A stretch of 64,000 nucleotides of DNA from Cryobacterium algoricola (GTDB lineage Bacteria > Actinomycetota > Actinomycetes > Actinomycetales > Microbacteriaceae), in contig NZ_SOFG01000024.1 in assembly GCF_004402485.1 (NCBI RefSeq), forward strand, positions 248,001-312,000, in the 5' to 3' direction. Under the pieces are notes generated by a model. It was not told where the DNA came from. It made no database searches and saw only the letters and a program-made list of their open reading frames with translations. This document shows, one piece after another, positions 23,779 to 31,179 of the stretch. A program made the position numbers and the translations under genes. The stretch's first letter is position 1; every line of letters starts with the position of its first letter.

Positions 23779-25095
23779 ATGACGCTTTCCGCTCCATCGT
23801 TCCGTCGTGCCGCCGCCGTGGCGCTGACCGAGGACGAAGTCGCTCGCATTCGCAACGACTTCCCCATCCTCGGGCAGCGCATCAACGGGCATCCGCTCAA
23901 CTATCTGGACTCCGGGGCCACCTCGCAGAACCCGATCAGCGTGATGGAAGCCGAGCAGGAGTACTACGAGCAACGCAACGCGGCCGTGCACCGGGGTGCG
24001 CACACACTGGCATTCGCGGCGACCGAGGTCTTCGAGAGTGCGCGGGCGACCGTTGCGGCCTTCATCGGCGCGCAGCCCGATGAGCTCGTCTGGACGTCCA
24101 ACGCGACGGAGGGCGTCAACCTCGTCGCCTACGCGATCTCGAACGCCTCGCTCGGTCTCGGGGGGCCGGATGCCGCCCGGTTCCGCATCGGGGCCGGCGA
24201 TGAGATCGTCGTGACCGAGATGGAGCACCACGCCAACCTCATCCCGTGGCAGCAGCTCGCCCTGCGGACCGGGGCGACCCTGCGCTTCATTCCCGTGCTG
24301 GACGACGGCACCCTCGACCTCGCCGCCGCGGCCGCGATCGTCGGCCCGCGCACGCGGCTGCTTGCCTTCACCCACGCGTCCAATGTCGTCGGCACGATCA
24401 ACCCCGTCGCCGAGCTCGTCGAGCTCGCCCACCGCTTCGACGCGCTCGTCATGCTCGACGCCTGCCAGACCGTGCCGCACCTGCCGGTCGACGTCGCGGC
24501 GCTCGACGTGGACTTCGCCGTCTTCTCCGGGCACAAGATGCTCGGCCCGACCGGCATCGGCGCGCTCTTCGGCAAGGCCGAACTGCTCGCCGGCCTGCCG
24601 CCGTTCCTGACCGGCGGCTCGATGATCACGACCGTCGACATGGAGCACGCCGAGTTCCTCGCGCCGCCGCAGCGCTTCGAGGCCGGCACGCAGCGCATCT
24701 CGCAGGCGATCGCCCTCGCCGCCGCCGTCGACTACCTGACCGAGACCGGGATGGACCGGATCGCCCTCCGCGAAGCCGAACTCGGCCAGCGCCTCGTCGC
24801 CGGGCTCGCCGAGATCCCCGGTGTGCGGGTGCTCGGCCCGTCCGCCGGAATCGAACGCATCGGCCTCGCTGCCTTCGACGTCGCCGGGGTGCACGCTCAC
24901 GACGTCGGCCAGTTCCTCGACGAGGCCGGCATCGCCGTGCGCGTCGGGCACCACTGCGCCCAACCGCTGCACCGACGCCTCGGCATCACCGCGTCGACGC
25001 GCGCCAGCACGTACCTCTACACGACGACCGACGAGGTCGACCAGTTCCTGGCCGCCATGCACGAGGTCGCCCCCTTCTTTGGAGTGAAGCTATGA
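23779..25095 (+). CDS. sufS: Cysteine desulfurase SufS
   Basis: A 438-residue fold-type I PLP enzyme of the group II desulfurases. The PLP lysine is K253 in FSGHKMLGPTG and the catalytic cysteine is C393 in RVGHHCAQPLHRRLG. FPILGQRINGHPLNYLDSGATSQ at the N-terminus and EMEHHANLIPW further on are classic SufS blocks. It removes sulfur from cysteine for Fe-S cluster assembly. The N-terminal ~18 residues before TEDEVARIR are a short extension. sufU overlaps the stop as ATGA. The Fe-S clusters of the nearby dehydrogenase are one obvious customer. Confidence 0.94.
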   Translation: MTLSAPSFRRAAAVALTEDEVARIRNDFPILGQRINGHPLNYLDSGATSQNPISVMEAEQEYYEQRNAAVHRGAHTLAFAATEVFESARATVAAFIGAQPDELVWTSNATEGVNLVAYAISNASLGLGGPDAARFRIGAGDEIVVTEMEHHANLIPWQQLALRTGATLRFIPVLDDGTLDLAAAAAIVGPRTRLLAFTHASNVVGTINPVAELVELAHRFDALVMLDACQTVPHLPVDVAALDVDFAVFSGHKMLGPTGIGALFGKAELLAGLPPFLTGGSMITTVDMEHAEFLAPPQRFEAGTQRISQAIALAAAVDYLTETGMDRIALREAELGQRLVAGLAEIPGVRVLGPSAGIERIGLAAFDVAGVHAHDVGQFLDEAGIAVRVGHHCAQPLHRRLGITASTRASTYLYTTTDEVDQFLAAMHEVAPFFGVKL

Positions 25096-25736
25096 GCTCG
25101 AGCGAGCTGCAGCAGCTGTACCAGCAGATCATCCTCGACCACGCCAAATACCGGCATGGTGCGTCCGCGGAGCCGTTCGGCGTGTTCGACGCCGACGGTA
25201 TGCCGGGGCTGCGCCTGGCCGAGTCGCACCAGGTCAACACGACCTGCGGCGACGAGATCACCGTCCGCGTCGGAGTCCGCGTCGGTGCTGGGTTGGCGAC
25301 CGAGCCCGGGTCTGCGGCGGCGTCGACGTTCGATTCCGCGGTACTGATATCCGAAGCGGATGCCCAGGCGAGCGATTCCGCACCGACTCCGGCCGTCGCT
25401 GCTTCCGTTCCGGCGCCTGCTCCCGTGATCGAACAGTTTGTCTGGCGGGGTGACGGCTGCTCGATTTCGATGGCGTCGGCATCCGTGCTTGCGGACACGA
25501 TGACCGGACTGACCGTCGCCGAGGCCGAGGCGCTCGTCACGACCTTCCGCGAACTGCTCCGTTCCCGCGGCACGATCGAGCCAGACGAAGAGGTGCTCGG
25601 CGACGCCGCGGCCTTCGCCGGGGTGTCCAAGTATCCGGCCAGAGTCAAGTGCGCGATGCTGCCGTGGGTCGCGTTCGAGGCCGCCCTGATGCAGGTCGCC
25701 GCGGCATCCGCTGCCCCCGCAAGTCCGCTCGCGTAG
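25092..25736 (+). CDS. sufU: SufU Fe-S assembly/sulfur-transfer protein with an inserted segment
   Basis: A 214-residue IscU-fold protein, longer than the ~150 usual for SufU. Zinc/sulfur-site cysteines are C52 (NTTCGD), C123 (GDGCSISMASAS) and C187 (RVKCAMLPW). C123 to C187 has the normal spacing, but C52 to C123 is 71 residues where about 25 is usual. The extra ~46 residues are an Ala/Val/Pro-rich low-complexity insert between two strands. SufU accepts sulfur from SufS. Translation is coupled to sufS. Confidence 0.9.
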   Translation: MSSSELQQLYQQIILDHAKYRHGASAEPFGVFDADGMPGLRLAESHQVNTTCGDEITVRVGVRVGAGLATEPGSAAASTFDSAVLISEADAQASDSAPTPAVAASVPAPAPVIEQFVWRGDGCSISMASASVLADTMTGLTVAEAEALVTTFRELLRSRGTIEPDEEVLGDAAAFAGVSKYPARVKCAMLPWVAFEAALMQVAAASAAPASPLA

Positions 25737-25797
25737 CCGCGCCCGTCACGTTCGGTCGCCTGCAGGGCGTCGCCGCGGTCACTGGGCCGATTCTCGT

Positions 25798-25860
25798 CCG
25801 CGAGAGTACGTTTTTGGCCCTTAAAACCGGGTTTTAAGGGCCAAAAACGTACTCTCGCGG
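25798..25860. repeat. 63-bp perfect palindrome (31-bp arms, 1-base centre)
   Basis: Bases 25798-25828 are the exact reverse complement of 25830-25860, with a single G at 25829 between them. The arms contain GAGAGTACG, then TTTTTGGCCC and TTAAAACC, so the centre is AT-rich against a GC-rich genome. It lies between convergent genes and would make a very stable hairpin from either strand or a cruciform in DNA. Confidence 0.97.
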
Positions 25861-25986
25861 AACGTGGGGCGCGCGGAACGTGGGGCGCGCGGAACGTGGG
25901 GCGCGCGGAACGTGGGGCGCGCGGAACGTGGGGCGCGCGGAACGTGGGGCGCGCGGAACGTGGGGCGCGCGGAACGTGGGGCGCGC
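25859..25986. repeat. Perfect tandem array, 8 x 16 bp
   Basis: Eight identical copies of GGAACGTGGGGCGCGC, head to tail with no variation. The array begins on the last two bases of the palindrome. A 16-base unit is not a multiple of three, so all three frames carry repeated peptides that only look like ORFs. Perfect identity means recent expansion or strong homogenisation. Confidence 0.97.
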
Positions 25987-26138
25987 ACGCTGGGGAGCAC
26001 GCGTATGCACTCGCTCGCTCGGGCAACCGCGCCCGTCACGCCGGGTCCCCAGCATCGTGTGGTCGCCTCGCGGAGTCTGTGGCGCACCGTGGGAGTGGCG
26101 GGCGACGGACGTGCGGGGCGGGCGCGGGTCAGCGCGGG

Positions 26139-27083
26139 TCAGGCGCGGGCCGTGGCTACCAGGCTGAGGACGGCGCTGGTGGCGGGCAGGTTCGGCAGGA
26201 GCGCGGCGCCGTCGAGACCGTTCGCGGTGGGAAAGCGGATGTCCGCGGCCGGCCAGACCACGCGGAGGTCGCGCTCGAAGCGGGTCGCGATCTCGGGTGC
26301 CCGGAGCACGCCCCCGAGTCCGCCGATCACGGGGGAGTCGGACTCCGACTGGCCCACCCGTTCGAGTCCCGTGCGCACCGAGAGTGCGAGTTCGGCGGCC
26401 GCAGCGTCGCAGATCGCCGCGGCGACGGCATCCGTGTCGGCGAGGGCAGTGACCGAGCGTGACCACGCCGCGATCCGGCTCACCCGGGCCGGGTCCGCCT
26501 GCAGCTCGAGGTAGAGGGTTTCGAGGTTCGGGAATTCCTTCTGAACCGCGTCACGAAGGGCCGTCACCTGGCCGCGTCCGTCGTAGTCGCGCATGACCGC
26601 GTCGAGGGCCGCACGTCCGAGCCAATAGCCGCTGCCGGCATCCGCGATCAGGTACCCCCAGCCGTCGACCCGGGCGACGGCGCCGACACCGACCGCGAGC
26701 GTGACGACGCCGGTGCCGACGGCGATCACGGCACCCGGGGTATCGCCGAGGGCGCCCAGGTAGGAGGTCACCGAGTCGTGGGCGAGGAACACGTCGCGCA
26801 CTCCGAGCCCGTGGGTGAGATGGCGAAGTTCGGCGGCATCGGTGTCTGACTGGGTGAAACCGGAAATCCCGGCGCTCAGGGTACGGATTCCGAGGTCGTC
26901 GGAGAGCCCGCTTTCGGTCGCCGCGACGGCCTTGACGACATCGGCGAGCTGGGGCATCAGCGCCCGGTCGGTGCGGATGCCGGCGAAGTCGAAGGTGTCG
27001 TGGCGCCCGTCGGCCGAGCGGAGCAGGGCACGGATGCCGGTCTGACCGGCATCAATGGTGAGGGAGCGGGATACGTCGGTCAT
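26139..27083 (-). CDS. BadF/BadG-type ATPase, probable N-acetylglucosamine kinase
   Basis: A 314-residue member of the ASKHA superfamily. SLTIDAGQTGIRALL near the N-terminus is the phosphate-1 loop (DxGxT), GVVTLAVGVGA with VAVGTG forms the phosphate-2 region, and GSGYWLGRAALD is typical of bacterial GlcNAc kinase-like BadF proteins. It probably phosphorylates an amino sugar, but related proteins act on other sugars. I chose ATG 27083 rather than the upstream ATG because family similarity starts there. It is a single gene convergent with sufU across the repeat module. Confidence 0.75.
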   Translation of the reverse strand: MTDVSRSLTIDAGQTGIRALLRSADGRHDTFDFAGIRTDRALMPQLADVVKAVAATESGLSDDLGIRTLSAGISGFTQSDTDAAELRHLTHGLGVRDVFLAHDSVTSYLGALGDTPGAVIAVGTGVVTLAVGVGAVARVDGWGYLIADAGSGYWLGRAALDAVMRDYDGRGQVTALRDAVQKEFPNLETLYLELQADPARVSRIAAWSRSVTALADTDAVAAAICDAAAAELALSVRTGLERVGQSESDSPVIGGLGGVLRAPEIATRFERDLRVVWPAADIRFPTANGLDGAALLPNLPATSAVLSLVATARA

Positions 27084-27312
27084 CGCGGGGCGTCCTTGAT
27101 CGTGGGGCGAATCGAAACTGCGGTGCGACCAGCGAGGGTGTCGGTGCACAGTTCCTATCATTCCGCGTTGCCGTGCCCGCAGGGCAGTCCGCGCGCGGCC
27201 AGTCCCGGAGATGGACTCCGCAGGGAGGTCCCCGTATCAGGGAGTGCGCGTGAACCCGGGGTCGGCTAGCCTTCTGGTATCGCCGGTCCGACAGCCGGCC
27301 TCTGGGGGGAGA

Positions 27313-27429
27313 ATGCTGAACAACCTGATGGGCTGGCACCTGTTGATCGTCATCGGGGTGACCGCCGTGATGGCCGCCGGTGCTGTGGCGATCATCGTTA
27401 TCGCCATTCGGCTCGCGCGCCGTAAGTAG
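27313..27429 (+). CDS. Mini membrane peptide A (38 residues)
   Basis: A GGGGGGAGA tract directly precedes ATG 27313. The 38-residue product is one long hydrophobic helix ending in a basic tail: NNLMGWHLLIVIGV at the N-terminus and IVIAIRLARRK at the end. The N-terminal GWHLLIVIGV recalls the first residues of actinobacterial TatA, but the TatA hinge and amphipathic helix are absent. It has a paralogue 47 bases downstream. Function unknown; a membrane regulator, a small transporter accessory or a toxic peptide are all possible. Confidence 0.6.
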   Translation: MLNNLMGWHLLIVIGVTAVMAAGAVAIIVIAIRLARRK

Positions 27430-27475
27430 TGCGCACGATGGTCGCAGCCTGGCGCCGAACACAGGCGCAGCAGTG

Positions 27476-27586
27476 ATGGGAATGTCCGTCTGGACGAGCC
27501 TGACGGTGCTGGGGTTTGCCGTACTCATCGCGGCGATTGCAGTCACAATCATTGTGGTGGCCATCCGGCTGTCGCGCCGGAAATAG
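27476..27586 (+). CDS. Mini membrane peptide B (34-36 residues), paralogue of A
   Basis: Starts at ATG 27476 or 27482. The peptide has a single hydrophobic helix and ends AVTIIVVAIRLSRRK, closely matching the AVAIIVIAIRLARRK end of peptide A. Conserved C-termini in two neighbouring tiny ORFs argue that both are real, selected genes produced by duplication. No recognised family. Confidence 0.6.
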   Translation: MGMSVWTSLTVLGFAVLIAAIAVTIIVVAIRLSRRK

Positions 27587-27593
27587 CGCGAGG

Positions 27594-28430
27594 TCAGCAG
27601 CCGGGACCGGCCGGGTTGGCCGTGCAGTCCTGTCCGACGAGGACGGTCGCGGCCGTGCTGACGACGACGGTGAGCGGAGACGCTGCGATCGTGAGTGTCC
27701 CCTGAACCGGACGCCAGGGCTGAGCGCCTGCGCGGTACTCGGCCGAGTAGACGACCGAGAGAACGACGGCAGGCCTGCCCGTAGAGCGGAAGATGTGGCT
27801 GGTCGCGGTGTCCGAGAACTCCGGCACACCGAGCGCGGCCCAGGTCGCGCCGCCGGTCGAGGAGTCGATGCGGGTGCCGTCACCCAAATCCCAGTGGAAC
27901 CGTATCGGCGTGAACCGGACCTCGGCGGGGAACCCGAGCAGCACGCCCGAGCGCACATGCACGGATGCCCGGGCCAGGAAGTTCGCCGGAAGTCCGGTGA
28001 TCGCCCAGCCGTTGGGCTCCATGCCCTTGCTGGGCACGGCCGCCGGGAAATGCACGAGATCGCTGATACTCACCACGAGATTCGGGTCGCAGAGCGGGCA
28101 GTTGACGGCGAATCCGTCCCGCACGAACGGCAGCCCTGCGGCCGGCGTCGGTGTTGCGGCCGGAGCGCCCGCGCCCTGCGGACTGCCGGAAGCGCCCGAG
28201 CCGCCAGCCGCTCCCGAAGCTGTGCCTCCGGGTCCTCCCGAGTCGAATCCCGTCGACAAATCCACGCCCCCGCCGTTCACGACGCCCGTAACCGGTGGTG
28301 GGCAGTTTTCACCAATTGCGCCCCAGAAGGAGCAACCTTCCTGAGCCTGTGCCCCTTCTGCAGGTCCAGAAATACCGAATGACAATGATGCGAGCGCGCA
28401 TCCCACTAACAGAAGTTTGTGCCAGGCCAT
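27594..28430 (-). CDS. Exported protein with a PKD-like domain, unknown function
   Basis: A 278-residue protein. Residues 1-28 are a signal peptide (KLLLVGCALASLSFGISG). Residues ~45-100 are Gly/Ser/Ala/Pro-rich. The second half contains FHWDLGDGT followed ~35 residues later by ATSHIFRSTGRPAVVLSVVYSAEY, the layout of a PKD-like immunoglobulin fold. Cysteines occur in pairs (CPLC; and near the end), so disulfides are likely. It overlaps the upstream lipoprotein gene by 25 bases in another frame and is probably co-transcribed with it. Confidence 0.65.
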   Translation of the reverse strand: MAWHKLLLVGCALASLSFGISGPAEGAQAQEGCSFWGAIGENCPPPVTGVVNGGGVDLSTGFDSGGPGGTASGAAGGSGASGSPQGAGAPAATPTPAAGLPFVRDGFAVNCPLCDPNLVVSISDLVHFPAAVPSKGMEPNGWAITGLPANFLARASVHVRSGVLLGFPAEVRFTPIRFHWDLGDGTRIDSSTGGATWAALGVPEFSDTATSHIFRSTGRPAVVLSVVYSAEYRAGAQPWRPVQGTLTIAASPLTVVVSTAATVLVGQDCTANPAGPGC

Positions 28431-28978
28431 GAGTCCGACTTAGTGACGAGCAATCGATCCTTCGATGCGTCCAATGAGAAAGTAACTTCAAGGGGATACC
28501 GGGTGGGACGGTCGGGCGGGAGGGTGCTTGACCCACTGGCGTCAACCACATCGGCTCTCGAAACATCAAGACAGATATATGTCACCACAGTGCCTGATTT
28601 CAGATCCGCAGATTGCAGTGTCATCGAGTCAAAGGAGAATTCTCCCGTCCCCTTCACCGCCCGATTGGCGAGGTCTTGAAGGGAATGCAATTCATATGTC
28701 AGCGCATCTCCGGCCGCCACGTCGGCCATCCGCTCAGGCGACTTGCCACCATCATGACCGACGGATGTGGACATGGCTGCGAAGGCGGCGTAGGCGGTTC
28801 GCGCGGCCTCCAGCGCTTCGGCGTCGGAAGCGAAAGCGGGGGCATCCGCTGTCGGGGAGGCAGACTCGGGCGCGATCGGCGGCGACGGCGCGCACCCGGA
28901 CAGGGCGAGGAGGTCGGCCGTGCAGAGCGCGGCGCAGAGGGCCGTCGCTGCCAGCCGGTACCTCGCGCGGATCCGCAT
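28406..28978 (-). CDS. Lipoprotein of unknown function
   Basis: A 190-residue protein with a signal peptide ending LSGC (lipidated C29), then a Ser/Pro/Ala linker and a ~130-residue globular domain (DAEALEAARTAYAAF ... TVVTYICLDVS). I do not recognise the family. Similar lipoprotein plus exported PKD-protein pairs would act at the cell surface. TAGCCT ends 6 bases upstream of ATG 28978, so translation is likely leaderless. Confidence 0.68.
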   Translation of the reverse strand: MRIRARYRLAATALCAALCTADLLALSGCAPSPPIAPESASPTADAPAFASDAEALEAARTAYAAFAAMSTSVGHDGGKSPERMADVAAGDALTYELHSLQDLANRAVKGTGEFSFDSMTLQSADLKSGTVVTYICLDVSRADVVDASGSSTLPPDRPTRYPLEVTFSLDASKDRLLVTKSDSWPGTNFC

Positions 28979-28984
28979 GCGGTC

Positions 28985-28990
28985 AGGCTA
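28985..28990 (-). promoter_or_regulatory. -10 box TAGCCT for the lipoprotein gene (leaderless)
   Basis: Minus strand TAGCCT, then GACCGC, then ATG 28978. No Shine-Dalgarno sequence is visible between box and start. Confidence 0.42.
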
Positions 28991-29047
28991 GATCAGTCCG
29001 ACCAAGTCCCGCTCGAGTTATCCACAGGCCGAGCTCCGGCGGAGAGG

Positions 29048-30016
29048 CTAGAGGATGCGCTCCTCGAGCCAGGCGGCCTGGCGCAGCCAGTGGTGCCCCG
29101 AGCCGCCCTCGTGCTGGTTGAACGGGTAGACCTCGATGTCTGCCTCGCCCGCGTAGTGATTGAGCGCGGCGAAGACCGTCGACGGCGGGCAGACCGGATC
29201 CATCAACCCGACGGAGAAGAGGGCGGGAGCCGTCGCCCGCTTGGCGAAGTTCACGCCGTCGAAGTACGAGAGCGTCGTGAACGTCTGCTCGACGAGATCG
29301 CGGTGCACCGAGAGATAGCGCACGATCTCCTGGTACGGATCTCCGTCGGTGATCTCAACGGCCCGCTCGAAGTGGCAGAGAAACGGTACCTCGGGCATGA
29401 CCCCGATGAGCCCTTCGCTGAGGCCAGCGGCCGCGAGTGCGATGCCGCCGCCCTGGCTGCCGCCGCACACGGCGACTCGGGTCGGGTCGACCCGGTCGAG
29501 CGTGCGCACGGCGTCGATCGCGCGGGCGGCATCCGTGAAGACCCTGCGGTAGTAGTAGTCCTGCGGCCGTTCGATGCCGCGGGTCACGAAACCGGGCACG
29601 GACGGACCGGTGCCGACCGGGTCGGCGGTCTCGCCGCCGGAGCCCCAGACGCTGCCCTGGCCCCGGGTGTCCATGAACAGGTAGGCGTAGCCCGCCGTCA
29701 CCCAGGCGAGATTCTCGTGCGGGAATCCACGACCTCCGCCGTAGCCGTTGTACTCGACGACGGCGGGCAGCGGGCCGGTCGTGCCTGCCGGCACCAGGAA
29801 CCAGGCGCGCACCGGCTGCCCGGCGAAGCCGTTGAAGGTCACGTCGTAGACCTCAACCTGGCTCAGCGGCGAATCGACCCGGGTCAGGTGCGGTTCGTCG
29901 GGAAAGCGGCGGGCGTCCGCGAGGGTGTCCTCCCAGAACTCGTCGAATTCGTCCGGCTCGGCAACGACCGGCCGGTAGTCGCGAAGCTCGGGCAGGCTGA
30001 GGTCGTAACGGGACAT
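29048..30016 (-). CDS. Acetyl-xylan esterase / cephalosporin-C deacetylase family (CE7)
   Basis: A 322-residue alpha/beta hydrolase. The nucleophile is S187 in CGGSQGGG, the expected Asp is in VGLMDPVCPPSTVFAA and the His in NQHEGGSGHHW. YNGYGGGRG (oxyanion-hole region) and FMDTRGQGS are CE7 signatures. Such enzymes deacetylate short xylo-oligosaccharides and other acetylated compounds in the cytoplasm; there is no signal peptide here, as expected. AAAGGCTCC precedes ATG 30016. It stands alone. Confidence 0.88.
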   Translation of the reverse strand: MSRYDLSLPELRDYRPVVAEPDEFDEFWEDTLADARRFPDEPHLTRVDSPLSQVEVYDVTFNGFAGQPVRAWFLVPAGTTGPLPAVVEYNGYGGGRGFPHENLAWVTAGYAYLFMDTRGQGSVWGSGGETADPVGTGPSVPGFVTRGIERPQDYYYRRVFTDAARAIDAVRTLDRVDPTRVAVCGGSQGGGIALAAAGLSEGLIGVMPEVPFLCHFERAVEITDGDPYQEIVRYLSVHRDLVEQTFTTLSYFDGVNFAKRATAPALFSVGLMDPVCPPSTVFAALNHYAGEADIEVYPFNQHEGGSGHHWLRQAAWLEERIL

Positions 30017-30163
30017 GGGCAGGAGCCTTTCGGGCGTGCTCGCACCGGCTCGGCTTCGAGCGCGCGCGATCGGGCGGATGCCGCCGATTCTGCGGACCCG
30101 TTGCGAGCGTAGTCCTCGGTCTGCTTCGCGCTCTCGTCAGCACGCCCGACACACCGCAGAATG

Positions 30164-30201
30164 CCCCGGCCGGAACCGTCCCGAATCGGTTCTGGCCGGG
30201 G
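30164..30201. terminator. Hairpin terminator after the cytochrome b operon
   Basis: 15-base arms (30164-30178 and 30187-30201) pair with one mismatch around an 8-base loop, beginning 12 bases after the minus-strand stop at 30214. No T run. Confidence 0.6.
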
Positions 30202-30213
30202 GTTCGCGACCGC

Positions 30214-31179
30214 TCAGCCGCGGCCCGCTGCGCGCTTCTTGTAGTAGTCCCGCCAGATCAGGCGGTGGATCGGAATCCAGCGCGGGATGTCCCGCAGGCC
30301 GGGGATGAACGGCACGAGCGTCAACAGCACGCTCAGCACGAGCATCAGAAGGACGACGAGCAGGTCGGCGTTGGGGGCGGATGCGAACGGTTCGATCTGA
30401 TACCAGAAGGAGAAGAGCCACAGCCAGGACTGCCCTGGGGTGTTGCCGGTCTCGTTCATCATGCCCCACTGGTCGCCCGTGAGATGCGCGGCGGTCGCGA
30501 GGTCGCCGAAGTATGCGCCGTCGCCGAGGAACAGGATCGTGCGGGTGTAGTCGTTGTTGTAGAACGACTGCTGGGCGTTGAGCACGCCGTCGAGGGCGCC
30601 CTGACTCGCCATGGTGAGCAACGCGTCGGTCAGGACCGGCACGGGACCGTAGTCGCCGGTGACGACCTGGGCGGGGTCGCCGTCGGGGGCGTTCGTGAGG
30701 GCATCCGTGTATGCGGCGGTCCAGTCGGTCTTCTCGGTGTCGCTCGCGGCGTTCCAGGCGTCAAGGGCGGCACTCGGCGGCGCGTTGAGCGTCGTCAGCG
30801 GGGTGATCACGAGGTCTTTCGCGGTATCGATCGGCAGCTGAACCCCGGAGAAGCTCTGCAGGTCGAAGGCACCGATGGTCTGGGTCGCATCCGCCGTGGT
30901 GTTGTAGGGCGGGCCGTAGCCGGCGGTCTCGCTCGTGCCGCCGAGCTCGGCGGTCGCAGTGGCGACGAAGTCGGCGGGCTCGGCCTGCGCCCAGGACTTG
31001 AGGGTCACGCTCGGTTCGTCCGGCGAGCCGAAGATCGCCGAGAGACCTACGATCACGAGCCCGACGACGACGAGGGCCACCGTGAGTTCCTTGAAGAGGT
31101 CGTACTCGCGCACTGTTCCGCGCCAGGGGCGGCGGGCGAGTCCATCCCTGTCGGAGCGGGACATCGTCGGGGCGCTCAT
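30214..31179 (-). CDS. Membrane protein of the cytochrome b6-like operon
   Basis: A 321-residue protein with one N-terminal span (about 26-46, LTVALVVVGLVIVGLSA), a ~200-residue extracytoplasmic domain rich in Thr/Ala/Asp, and a C-terminal span (LLVVLLMLVLSVLLTLVPFI) followed by PGLRDIPRWIPIHRLIWRDYYK. It lacks the PEWY motif, so it is not cytochrome b6f subunit IV. It overlaps the cytochrome b stop (ATGA) and probably forms a complex with it. Function otherwise unknown. Confidence 0.7.
   Translation of the reverse strand: MSAPTMSRSDRDGLARRPWRGTVREYDLFKELTVALVVVGLVIVGLSAIFGSPDEPSVTLKSWAQAEPADFVATATAELGGTSETAGYGPPYNTTADATQTIGAFDLQSFSGVQLPIDTAKDLVITPLTTLNAPPSAALDAWNAASDTEKTDWTAAYTDALTNAPDGDPAQVVTGDYGPVPVLTDALLTMASQGALDGVLNAQQSFYNNDYTRTILFLGDGAYFGDLATAAHLTGDQWGMMNETGNTPGQSWLWLFSFWYQIEPFASAPNADLLVVLLMLVLSVLLTLVPFIPGLRDIPRWIPIHRLIWRDYYKKRAAGRG

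Larger units (their letters stand above)
25737..26040. repeat. Palindrome/array module bounded by 14-bp direct repeats
   Basis: CCGCGCCCGTCACG occurs at 25737-25750 (immediately after the sufU stop) and again at 26027-26040 in the same orientation. Between them lie the 63-bp palindrome and the 8-unit tandem array. The rest of the gap to 26138 is GC-rich with no convincing gene; a short GCTGGGGA ... TCCCCAGC pairing is present near 25989-26050. The direct repeats could be a target-site duplication or could have arisen by local duplication. Confidence 0.6.

Noticed and set aside
25859..25986. Array considered as a CRISPR
   Set aside because: The units are contiguous with no spacers, and no cas genes are nearby.
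25864..26514. Long repetitive ORFs across the 16-bp tandem array, on both strands
   Set aside because: The unit length is not a multiple of three and identical repeats give the same peptide in three frames; there is no ribosome site or family resemblance, so these are artefacts of the array.
30214..31179. Assignment of the 321-residue protein as cytochrome b6f subunit IV
   Set aside because: It has only two clear spans, a large outer domain and no PEWY motif.
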